A stretch of 64,000 nucleotides of DNA from Amycolatopsis rubida. Lineage in GTDB: Bacteria; Actinomycetota; Actinomycetes; Mycobacteriales; Pseudonocardiaceae. Positions 25,601 to 32,747 of this stretch are shown piece by piece. The notes beneath the pieces were generated by a model. It saw only the letters and a program-made list of their open reading frames with translations, was not told where the DNA came from and made no database searches. Numbering within the stretch: position 1 is the stretch's first letter; every line of letters starts with the position of its first letter. The stretch is taken from contig NZ_FOWC01000007.1 in the NCBI RefSeq assembly GCF_900115345.1, forward strand, positions 248,001 to 312,000, given 5' to 3'. The translations under genes were made by a program, and so were the position numbers.

Positions 25601-26921
25601 GATGGGCCAGTACGGCCACTCCAACCAGCCCTCGCACCACATCCTTTACATGTACGACTACGCGGGCCAGCCGGCGAAGACGCAGGCGAAGGTGCGCGAA
25701 GCGGTGTCGCGGCTGTACACCGGCAGTGAGTTGGGCCAGGGCTACGCGGGCGACGAGGACAACGGCGAGATGTCCGCGTGGTACGTGTTCAGCGCGCTGG
25801 GCTTCTACCCGCTGCAGATGGGCAGCCCGGACTACGCGATCGGGTCGCCGCTGTTCACCAAGGCGACTGTGCACCTGCCCGGCGGGGACCTGGTGATCAA
25901 CGCGCCGAAGAACTCGGCGAAGAACGTCTATGTCCAGGGCCTGAAGGTCAACGGGAAGAACTGGACGTCGACGTCGCTGCCGCACGACGTGCTCGCCCAC
26001 GGCGCCACGCTCGACTTCGACATGGGCCCGAACCCGTCGACGTGGGGCACCGGCGCGGGCGACGCGCCGAAGTCGATCACCACGGGCGACGCGGTTCCGA
26101 CGCCGCTGCACGACGAAACCGGACCGGGGCTGGGCACGCTGTCCACTTCGGACGGTTCGGACGCGTCGGCGTTGCTGGACAACACCTCGCGCACGCAGGC
26201 GAAGGTGACCGGTGCGGTGCAGTACCAGCTGAAGTCGACCGACGAGGCGGTCACCCACTACACGCTCACCTCCGGCACCGGAGCGGGCGACGCGAAGAGC
26301 TGGACGCTGAAGGGGTCTTATGACGGGAAGACCTGGACGGTCGCCGATCAGCAGACCGACCAGTCGTTCCAGTGGCGGCAGCAGACCCGGGCGTTCGCGG
26401 TGAAGAACCCGGCGCATTACGCCTACTACCGGCTGGAGGTCACCGCGGCCACCGGCGGTCCGGCGACACTGGCGGAGTTCGAGCTGCTGGGCCGTCCGGA
26501 CGCGTCGTGCGGCAAGACGCTGACCGGCGTGCAGAACGGCCCGCTGACCGTGTCGAGCGGCGTGGTGTGCCTGAACGGCGCGACGGTGTCGGGTCCGGTG
26601 AGTGTGGCGCGCGGCGCTTCGCTGATCGTGCGCGGCGGGCAGATCAAGGGCCCGATCGCGGCGGCCGGTGCGGCGCAGGTGGTGCTGAACCGGACGAAGG
26701 TGGCCGGTCCGGTGTCGATCACCGGCAGCACCGGTCCGGTGTCGATCGAGCTGACCGACGTCTCCGGCCCGGTGAACCTGACCGGGAACCAGGGGCCGTT
26801 GATCGCGAGCAGCACCGTGGGCGGGCCGCTGGCCTGCACGGGCAACTCCCCCGCGCCGACGGATCACGACCTCGCCAACACCGTCCGCGGCCCGTCCGCC
26901 GGGCAGTGCGCGAAGTTCTGA
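22611..26921 (+). CDS. Secreted GH92 alpha-mannosidase-type glycoside hydrolase with F5/8C domains
   Basis: A 1436-residue secreted enzyme of family GH92, calcium-dependent exo-alpha-mannosidases. A Sec signal peptide (about residues 1-32, ending AAAGAA) precedes an F5/8-type C carbohydrate-binding domain (about 85-205) and the GH92 core (about 230-1130). Core motifs are NNGFWDTYRTTWPAYSLL, GYADLMTGTSSDVAFAD, IHEMREARDVRMGQYGHSNQ, and GYAGDEDNGEMSAWYVFSAL with catalytic acidic residues. A second F5/8C-like domain (about 1180-1300) and a repeat-rich C-terminal domain follow. Two adjacent ATGs (22611, 22614) exist; the second has better spacing to GGGAG. It is likely controlled by the upstream palindrome. 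Confidence 0.93.
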   Translation: MMPRSARPLHAVLAAAVAAAGLVVLPAAAGAAPGEAAPPDFVSSFEPNDPQPIQDAVDTDAAGKPRASGVDGANGTAIPGDIRGKVTDVSATSENTGGGEVAANLIDGSTGTKWLSWEPAASVTFTLSEPTKITHYAVSSANDSPGRDPQDWTLRGSDDGKTWTDLDKQSGQSFGKRFQQNDYKLSAPSAPYRYYQLEVTRNHGDDIMQFSELLLANDDPAPPPLPNMRSVVDSGPSQGYTNKNRVGFTGKKAFRYSGSQPKAGHGYSYNKVYDVDLPVTATTELSYKVQPQFVEGDLKYPSTNVAVDLDFTDGTRLRDLGATDQYGFPLTPEGQGASKVLYANQWNLVRSAIGRVAAGKTIDRIAIGYDNPNGPAQFAGWLDDLKISATPTPPASTRPSDNVLTTRGTLANGTFSRGNNFPATAVPHGFNFWTPVTDAGSASWLYNYHSQNNADNLPQLQAFSVSHEPSPWMGDRQSFQVMPSAASGVPEANRDKRALPFTHDNEVARAHYYGVTFQNGIKTEIAPADHAALLRFSFPGADSSLVFDNVNNSGGLTLDPAHGTLSGYSDAKSGLSAGAGRMFVYATFDKPVTTGGKLTGQNRDNVTGYLRFDAGADKTVTMRIATSLISVDQAKKNLDQEIAPNAGFDSVRDAAQQAWDKQLGVIEVEGASKDQLETLYSNLYRLFLYPNEGFENAGTKEAPKYRYASPVSPKTGTDTATQTGSKVVDGQTYVNNGFWDTYRTTWPAYSLLTPDMAGKMVDGFVQQYRDGGWIARWSSPGYADLMTGTSSDVAFADAYQKGVTNFDVESAYDAALKNGTVTPPNSAVGRKGLDQSEFLGYTPNSTGEGFSWAIEGYVNDFGIANLSKKLYDQAKADDPRKAEYLENYQYFTSRAQQYVNLFDPSTGFFQGKDASGKFTKAKAGYDPRQWGGDYTETDGWNMAFTVPQDGQGLANLYGGKDKLGAKLDQFFADQETANFPGSYGGVIHEMREARDVRMGQYGHSNQPSHHILYMYDYAGQPAKTQAKVREAVSRLYTGSELGQGYAGDEDNGEMSAWYVFSALGFYPLQMGSPDYAIGSPLFTKATVHLPGGDLVINAPKNSAKNVYVQGLKVNGKNWTSTSLPHDVLAHGATLDFDMGPNPSTWGTGAGDAPKSITTGDAVPTPLHDETGPGLGTLSTSDGSDASALLDNTSRTQAKVTGAVQYQLKSTDEAVTHYTLTSGTGAGDAKSWTLKGSYDGKTWTVADQQTDQSFQWRQQTRAFAVKNPAHYAYYRLEVTAATGGPATLAEFELLGRPDASCGKTLTGVQNGPLTVSSGVVCLNGATVSGPVSVARGASLIVRGGQIKGPIAAAGAAQVVLNRTKVAGPVSITGSTGPVSIELTDVSGPVNLTGNQGPLIASSTVGGPLACTGNSPAPTDHDLANTVRGPSAGQCAKF

Positions 26922-26942
26922 CCGGCCGATTCCAGGAAGATC

Positions 26943-26989
26943 GCCGCGGGCCAGGGGCTCGGATCCGTTCCGGGTTCCTGGCCCGCGGC
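26943..26989 (+). terminator. Stem-loop terminator after the first GH92 gene
   Basis: GCCGCGGGCCAGG (26943-26955) pairs perfectly with CCTGGCCCGCGGC (26977-26989), leaving a 21-base loop. It begins 21 bases after the GH92 stop. There is no clear T-run, as is usual for actinomycete terminators. Confidence 0.6.
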
Positions 26990-27074
26990 AGATCGGCTCC
27001 TTGCCCGGGCAGCCGGCTTCGGTCCGGGTCGCGGCTGACGACGGTGCGGGATCCGCCGAGCTGCAGCTTATTGG

Positions 27075-27476
27075 GTGGCTGGTGCATCCAGCGCCGTGCG
27101 CGCCACCCTCACCGACGCCCAACTCGTCACTCTCACCGAAGCGCACGGCGGCCGTGCGGAACCCGGCTGGTGGGACCGGGCGAAGCGGCACAGTCTCGGC
27201 TGGGTCAGCGCGCACGACGGCGACACGTTGGTCGGCTTCGCGAACGTGGCGTGGGACGGCGCGGATCACGCGTTCCTGCTCGACCCGAAGGTCCACGGGG
27301 ACTGGCAGCACCGCGGCATCGGCACCGAACTCGTCCGCCGGGCGAGGGACGCCGCGAGAGACGCGGGCTGCGAGTGGCTGCACGTGGACTTCGAACCGCA
27401 TTTGCGCCCGTTCTACTTCGACGCTTGCGGCTTCGCTTCCACCGATGCGGGGTTGATCCGGTTCACCGCGAGCTGA
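27075..27476 (+). CDS. GNAT family N-acetyltransferase
   Basis: A 133-residue acetyl-CoA-dependent acetyltransferase. The acetyl-CoA pyrophosphate loop is WQHRGIGTELVRRARDAA (Q/RxxGxG/A), preceded by strand AFLLDPKVHGD. The C-terminal WLHVDFEPHLRPFYFDACGF is the usual motif B ending. Starts are the GTG at 27075 or a second GTG at 27096; neither has a strong ribosome site. It lies between the two GH92 genes on the same strand, but no functional link is evident. Confidence 0.82.
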   Translation: MAGASSAVRATLTDAQLVTLTEAHGGRAEPGWWDRAKRHSLGWVSAHDGDTLVGFANVAWDGADHAFLLDPKVHGDWQHRGIGTELVRRARDAARDAGCEWLHVDFEPHLRPFYFDACGFASTDAGLIRFTAS

Positions 27477-27497
27477 TCCGGTGCGGGAGCGATTACC

Positions 27498-30400
27498 GTG
27501 GGGACCGTGACCACGGCTGCGTTCTTCTCCTCGTTCGAAGCGGGCGATCCGCAGCCGCTCGCGGGGGCGCGGGTGGACAGCGGGCCGCGCCGGTCGCCGA
27601 CCGCGAAGACCGGCGTCGGGTTCACCGGGTTGAAAGCCTTGCGCTATCAGGCCGGGCCCACCGTGACACTGTTCGAGGTGGACATTCCGGTCACTGACCA
27701 CAGTGCACTGTCGTATGTGGTCTTCCCGGCCTCCGACGGTCCGGCGCCGAGCTACCGCAGCACGCACGTCGCGCTCGATGTCGAGTTCGACGACGGCAGC
27801 CGCGCCGGGTTCGCGCCGGACGCGAAAACGCTCTGCGTCGATCAGTGGAACCTGGTGCGTCGTCCGCTCAAAGCGTTCGCGGGACGGCGGGTGCGGCGGA
27901 TCCTGCTGACGACCGCGTTCGACGGAGACGGGACGGGCTGGCTGGACGACGTCCGGATCGCCGGGCGTCCGCCGGAGCGCAAGGACCCGGTCGACTGGGT
28001 CCGCACGACCCGCGGCACGCATTCCAGCGGCGAGTTCTCCCGCGGCAACACCTTCCCGGCCACCGCTGTCCCGCACGGGTTCACCTTCTGGACCCCGGTC
28101 ACCGACGCGCGGGCGCTGAACTGGTTCTACTCCTACCACCGGCACAATGACGCGCGGAACGAGCCGCGGCTGCAGGCGTTCGGGCTCAGCCATCAGCCGA
28201 GTCCGTGGATGGGCGACCGGCACACCTTTCACCTCATGCCCGGCACCGGCCCGGTCGAGCCGGACCGCGTGCGGCGTTCGCTGGCGTTCGGCCACGACGA
28301 CGAGACCGACCGGCCGCACCATTACCGCGTGCGGTTCCGCGGCGGCATCACCGCCGAGGTCGCACCGGCCGAGCACGCGGCGATGTTCCGGTTCGCGTTC
28401 CCGTCCGGACGCGGCTGGGTGCTGTTCGACAACGCCCGCAACCGCGGCGGTCTTCGCATCGACGCCGAGCGCGGGATCGTCACCGGGCACACGTGGGTGC
28501 GAAGCGGGCTGTCGACCGGCGCGCGGCGGATGTTCGTCTACGCCGAAGCTGATCAGCGGCCCTCCGGCGGCGGGCGGATCCGGCGGCCGTTCTGGCGGAC
28601 GGTGACCGGGAGCTTGGAGTTCGCCGCGTCCGAGATGACGCTGCGGATCGCGACGTCGCTGATCAGTCTCGCGCAGGCGAAACGCAACCTGGCGCTGGAA
28701 ATCCCGGCGGGCACGACGTTCGACCGGGTCCGGGACCAGGCACGGGAACGCTGGCAGGAGGTGCTCGGCCGCGTCGAAGTGGAAGGCGCGTCCGAGGACG
28801 AGCTGACCACTTTCTACTCGTGCCTCTACCGGCTGTTCCTGTACCCGAACGTCGCGCACGAGAACACGCCGCGCGGCATCCGGCACGCGAGCCCGGTCGT
28901 GCGGAGTTTCCGGCCGAGCACGCGGCGGCGCACCGGCGCGAAGGTCGTCGACGGCGAGTTGTACGTCAACAACGGCTTCTGGGACACCTACCGCACCGCC
29001 TGGCCCGCGTACGCGCTGCTCGCGCCGCGCCAGTGCGGCCGGATGATCGACGGTTTCGTGCAGCAGTACCGCGAAGGCGGCTGGATCGCGCGTTGGTCCT
29101 CCCCTGGCTACGCCGACTTGATGACCGGCACCAGCTCCGATGTCGCGTTCGCCGACGCCTACTTGAAGGGCGTTACGAACTTCGACGTCGAAGCCGCCTA
29201 CGACGCCGCGCTCAAGAACGCCACTGTCAGCCCGCCACGCAAAGGTGTCGGCCGCAAGGGGCTCGACCGCTCCGTGTTCCTCGGCTACACGCCGACCTCG
29301 ACGCGCGGTGGCCTGTCCTGGGCGCTCGAAGGCTGTCTCAACGACTTCGGCCTCGCCAACCTGTCCGACGCGCTCGCCCGGGAAAGCAGCGGCGCGCGAG
29401 CCCGCCGGTTCGCCGACAACGCCGTCTACTTCCGCCAGCGCGCCCAGCATTACGCCAACCACTTCGACACACGGATCGGCTTCTTCCAGGGCCGCGGCCT
29501 CGACGGCGGCTGGCGGCACCCGGCTGACGGGTTCGACCCGACGGTGTGGGGTCCGGATTATGTGGAGACCAACGCCTGGAACACCGCGTTCTCCGTGCCG
29601 CACGACGGTCCCGGTCTCGCCGCGCTCCACGGCGGACCCGAAGCGCTGGAAGCGAAACTCGACGAGTTCTTCCGGCTCCCGGAGACCGGCCATGGCGGCC
29701 GGATCCACGAGATGACCGAGGCCCGGGACGTGCGGATGGGCCAATACGCGCATTCCAACCAGCCCTCGCACCACATCCCGTTCGTCTACGCCTTCACCGG
29801 GGCGCAGGCGAAACTGCAGCGGACCGTCCGCGAGGTGCTGCGGCGGCTGTACCTCGGCAGCGAACTCGGCCAGGGCTATCCCGGGGACGAGGACAACGGG
29901 GAAATGTCGGCCTGGTATGTCTTCACCTCCCTCGGTCTCTACCCGCTGGCGGTCGGCAGCCCGCGGTACGTGGTGTGCGCGCCGCTGTTCCGCTCCGCCA
30001 CCGTGCACCTCGACAACGGAAAGGACCTGGTGATCCGAGCGCCCCGGGCCGCGACCGACACGCCTTACGTGCACGGCCTGACGGTCGACGGCGAACCGCA
30101 CCCTTCGGCCACCCTCGCGCACGCGGTCCTCGCCCGCGGCGCGGTGCTGGAGTTCGACGTCCGCGCCGAGCCCGGCGACTGGGGCACGGAACCGGTCGCC
30201 CCGGTCGCCCCCGCGCCGCTGCGCGACCTCACCGTGCACGGCGTTCTGTCGGACGACACCAGCCGCACCCAAGCCGTCTTCCGCACGCCAAGGCCGACCA
30301 TCGCCTTCACCGCCGAAGGCGAGCCGCGCGAGGTTGTGCTCTACACGCTCACCTCCGGCAGCCGCGCGGGCGATCCGAAGGACTGGGTGCTCGAAGGCTC

Positions 30401-30632
30401 CGACGACGGCCAGCAGTGGCGGATCCTGGACGAACGCTCCGGTGAGGTGTTCCGGTGGCGGCGCCAGACCCGGCCGTTCGTGCTCGCCGATCCCGCCGCG
30501 TGCCGGCACTACCGGCTGCGGGTCCGAGCCTCGACCCGGCGGCGCGTCGTCCTCGCCCAGTGGGAACTATTGGGCTTCGACGACCCGCCAGGGTCGCCGG
30601 ATCGAAACTCTCCCTTCCCACCGCCGCGCTGA
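27498..30632 (+). CDS. GH92-family glycoside hydrolase paralogue without signal peptide
   Basis: A 1044-residue paralogue of the upstream GH92 enzyme. It keeps the core motifs NNGFWDTYRTAWPAYALL, GYADLMTGTSSDVAFAD, IHEMTEARDVRMGQYAHSNQ and GYPGDEDNGEMSAWYVFTSL, and a C-terminal F5/8C-like domain (about 925-1030: WVLEGSDDGQQWRILDER). It lacks a signal peptide, the N-terminal F5/8C domain and the repeat-rich tail. Starts are the GTG at 27498 or at 27507. Starting directly at AFFSSFEAGDPQP, equivalent to FVSSFEPNDPQP of the secreted copy, indicates loss of the leader. It may act in the cytoplasm or use another export route. Confidence 0.9.
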   Translation: MGTVTTAAFFSSFEAGDPQPLAGARVDSGPRRSPTAKTGVGFTGLKALRYQAGPTVTLFEVDIPVTDHSALSYVVFPASDGPAPSYRSTHVALDVEFDDGSRAGFAPDAKTLCVDQWNLVRRPLKAFAGRRVRRILLTTAFDGDGTGWLDDVRIAGRPPERKDPVDWVRTTRGTHSSGEFSRGNTFPATAVPHGFTFWTPVTDARALNWFYSYHRHNDARNEPRLQAFGLSHQPSPWMGDRHTFHLMPGTGPVEPDRVRRSLAFGHDDETDRPHHYRVRFRGGITAEVAPAEHAAMFRFAFPSGRGWVLFDNARNRGGLRIDAERGIVTGHTWVRSGLSTGARRMFVYAEADQRPSGGGRIRRPFWRTVTGSLEFAASEMTLRIATSLISLAQAKRNLALEIPAGTTFDRVRDQARERWQEVLGRVEVEGASEDELTTFYSCLYRLFLYPNVAHENTPRGIRHASPVVRSFRPSTRRRTGAKVVDGELYVNNGFWDTYRTAWPAYALLAPRQCGRMIDGFVQQYREGGWIARWSSPGYADLMTGTSSDVAFADAYLKGVTNFDVEAAYDAALKNATVSPPRKGVGRKGLDRSVFLGYTPTSTRGGLSWALEGCLNDFGLANLSDALARESSGARARRFADNAVYFRQRAQHYANHFDTRIGFFQGRGLDGGWRHPADGFDPTVWGPDYVETNAWNTAFSVPHDGPGLAALHGGPEALEAKLDEFFRLPETGHGGRIHEMTEARDVRMGQYAHSNQPSHHIPFVYAFTGAQAKLQRTVREVLRRLYLGSELGQGYPGDEDNGEMSAWYVFTSLGLYPLAVGSPRYVVCAPLFRSATVHLDNGKDLVIRAPRAATDTPYVHGLTVDGEPHPSATLAHAVLARGAVLEFDVRAEPGDWGTEPVAPVAPAPLRDLTVHGVLSDDTSRTQAVFRTPRPTIAFTAEGEPREVVLYTLTSGSRAGDPKDWVLEGSDDGQQWRILDERSGEVFRWRRQTRPFVLADPAACRHYRLRVRASTRRRVVLAQWELLGFDDPPGSPDRNSPFPPPR

Positions 30633-30645
30633 ACCGGCGTCCCGT

Positions 30646-31440
30646 TCAGCCCGAAGGCGTGGAGCCGCGCCGGGACGGAAAGTCCGGGCGTCGACGGGCG
30701 GCGAAAGCGTCCAGCCCCGCACGAGCATCGGCCGAGGTGAAGGCCTTCTGACCGTAGAGAGCTTCACTGTGGAAGGCCTGATCCTGCGGGAGGTCGCCGA
30801 GACGGAGCACGGCCTCCTTCACTGTCGCCAGCGCGGTGCCGCTCTTTTCGGTCAGCCGGTGTGCCCGGCGGAGCGCTGTGTCCATCAGCTGCGCGGCCGG
30901 AACGACCTCGTTGAGCAATCCGTACCGCAACGCGCGCTCAGCCGTGATCCGGTCGCCTTCCAGCATGAGTTCCATCGCCCACACGTACGGGATCTGGCGA
31001 GCGAGCCGGGTGAGGGTGCCGCCTGCGGGCACGACCCCGACGCCGGTCTCGGGCAGGCCGAACTCGGCGGTCTCCGCCGCGATCCGGATCTCGGTCGAGA
31101 GCATGATCTCGAACCCGCCGCCGAGGCAGAGCCCGTTGACCGCGGCGATCACCGGCTTGAACAGCGTGGTGTGCTTCTGGTGCGCGCCGTCCCACTCCGA
31201 GATGTCGAAGCGTCCTTCGGCGAGCGCCGGGATCGACTCGGCGAGGTCGGCGCCGACGCAGAACGCCCGGTCGCCGCTGCCGGTGAGCACGGCGACCGCG
31301 ATCGCGTCGTCGTCGCGCACCTCGTCGAACGCCGCGCCCAGCTCCTCGTACATCGCCAGGGTCAGCGCGTTGAGCTTGTCCGGCCGGTCGAACCGGATGA
31401 CCGCGACGGCCCCGTCGCGGTCCAGGGTGATGCCGCCCAT
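30646..31440 (-). CDS. Enoyl-CoA hydratase/isomerase family protein
   Basis: A 264-residue crotonase-fold enzyme acting on acyl-CoA esters. The CoA-binding and oxyanion motifs are FCVGADLAE and KPVIAAVNGLCLGGGFEIML, followed by AEFGLPETGVGVVPAGGTLT, in which Glu residues are positioned as in hydratases (E at PETGVG). The final lysine/arginine-rich tail is typical. The ATG at 31440 shares a TGATG overlap with the CoA-transferase stop. As the last gene of the operon it probably processes the CoA ester made by that transferase, for example by hydration or C-C cleavage. Confidence 0.9.
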   Translation of the reverse strand: MGGITLDRDGAVAVIRFDRPDKLNALTLAMYEELGAAFDEVRDDDAIAVAVLTGSGDRAFCVGADLAESIPALAEGRFDISEWDGAHQKHTTLFKPVIAAVNGLCLGGGFEIMLSTEIRIAAETAEFGLPETGVGVVPAGGTLTRLARQIPYVWAMELMLEGDRITAERALRYGLLNEVVPAAQLMDTALRRAHRLTEKSGTALATVKEAVLRLGDLPQDQAFHSEALYGQKAFTSADARAGLDAFAARRRPDFPSRRGSTPSG

Positions 31441-32720
31441 CAGATCGCGCCCTTCTCGCGCAGGTCCGCGATCTCCGCTTCGTCGAGGCCGGCGAGCGCG
31501 CGGAGCACGGTGTCGGAGTGCTCGCCGGTTTTCGGGGCCAGGCCGCGAGGCTGGGCGGGCGTTCCGCCGAGTTTGATGGGCGAGCCGAACATGCGCAGCT
31601 CGCCGAACTCCGGGTACTCGACGTCGACGACCATGTCGCGCGCGGCGATCTGCGGGTCCTCCACCACCTCGCCGATGTCCTTGACCGCGCTGAGCGGAAC
31701 GGCGTCGCCGACGATCTCCTCCAGTTCGGTTTTCGTCTTGTCCGCGAACCACTCGTGCAGCAACGGCCGGATGCGCCGCTCGTAGACCGCGGGGTCGAAC
31801 CGCTTGGCCATGGTGTCGATCTCCGGGTCCTCGACGAGTTCGGACCTGCCGAACAGATGGCAGGAAAGCCGCCAGAACTTGTCGGTGTAGCCGCCGAAGA
31901 ACACGAACCCGTCCTTGCACGGGTAGAGCTCGTAGGGTTTGACGAACGGATGCTCGTTGCCCAGCGGCGACGGCACTTTCCCGTCGACTGTGTAGGAGAC
32001 GACGGCGTTCTCGGTCAGGCTGAGCACCGAGTCCTGCTGCGACACGTCGACGAGCTGGCCCTCGCCGGTCCGCTCCGCGTGCCGCAGGGCGGCGAGGGTT
32101 CCGATGACGGCGTACATCGTCGCGGACAGATCGCCGATGATCGTGCCGACGCGCACCGGAGGCCGGTCGGCGAAGCCGTTCATCGACCACAGCCCGCCGG
32201 TCGCCTGTGCGCTGTTGTCGTAGGCGGGACGGCGGCGGTAGGGGCCGGTCTGCCCGTAGCCGGAGATCGCCGTGTACACCAGCCGCGGGTTTTCCTTCCG
32301 CAGCACGGGATAGCCGACGCCGAGCTTGTCCATCGTGCCGGGCCGGAAGTTCTCGACGAGGACGTCGGCGCTGCGCGCCAGCTTCCGCAGGGTCGCTTTT
32401 CCCTCCTCGGTGGACAGATCGAGGGTGAGGCCGAACTTGTTCCGGTTGAACTGCGCGAAGAACCCGCTGAACTTCTCCCCGGCCGCGGACTCCAGCACGG
32501 GCGGGAAGTCGCGGGCGTAGTCCGGGTCCTTCGGGTTCTCGATCTTGATCACGGTCGCGCCGAGGTCGGCGAGCAGCATCGAGCAGAACGGCCCGGCGAC
32601 GACCCGCGTGATGTCCAGCACCACGATCCCGCGCAGCGCGCCGTGCGACTGCCCGCCTGGCAGCATCCCCGCGAGGGCCTCGTCCAGCGGGCTGCCGGAC
32701 CTGCGGTCACTCGTGCTCAT
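31440..32720 (-). CDS. Class III (CaiB/BaiF) CoA-transferase
   Basis: A 426-residue CoA-transferase that moves CoA between carboxylic acids. Conserved segments are LRGIVVLDITRVVAGPFCSMLL, in parts, with DLGATVIKIENPKDPDYAR, LARSADVLVENFRPGTMDKLG and SGYGQTGPYRRRPAYDNSAQ. The catalytic Asp of the family is in the region IIGDLSATMYAVIGTLAAL. Substrates of the family include carnitine, formate, oxalate, succinate, benzylsuccinate, citramalate and 3-hydroxymethylglutarate. Neighbours suggest a branched or keto acid. Start ATG at 32720; 27 bases downstream of the carboxylase B stop. Confidence 0.92.
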   Translation of the reverse strand: MSTSDRRSGSPLDEALAGMLPGGQSHGALRGIVVLDITRVVAGPFCSMLLADLGATVIKIENPKDPDYARDFPPVLESAAGEKFSGFFAQFNRNKFGLTLDLSTEEGKATLRKLARSADVLVENFRPGTMDKLGVGYPVLRKENPRLVYTAISGYGQTGPYRRRPAYDNSAQATGGLWSMNGFADRPPVRVGTIIGDLSATMYAVIGTLAALRHAERTGEGQLVDVSQQDSVLSLTENAVVSYTVDGKVPSPLGNEHPFVKPYELYPCKDGFVFFGGYTDKFWRLSCHLFGRSELVEDPEIDTMAKRFDPAVYERRIRPLLHEWFADKTKTELEEIVGDAVPLSAVKDIGEVVEDPQIAARDMVVDVEYPEFGELRMFGSPIKLGGTPAQPRGLAPKTGEHSDTVLRALAGLDEAEIADLREKGAI

Positions 32721-32747
32721 TGAAACTCCTGATCATCGGAAACCTCG

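Noticed and set aside
22536..30509. Extremely long open frame on the minus strand
   Set aside because: It is antisense to the two GH92 genes and the GNAT gene and runs across their intergenic spaces. Such mirror frames arise from G/C-rich third positions; its translation is Arg/Gly/Val-rich low-complexity text with no domain.
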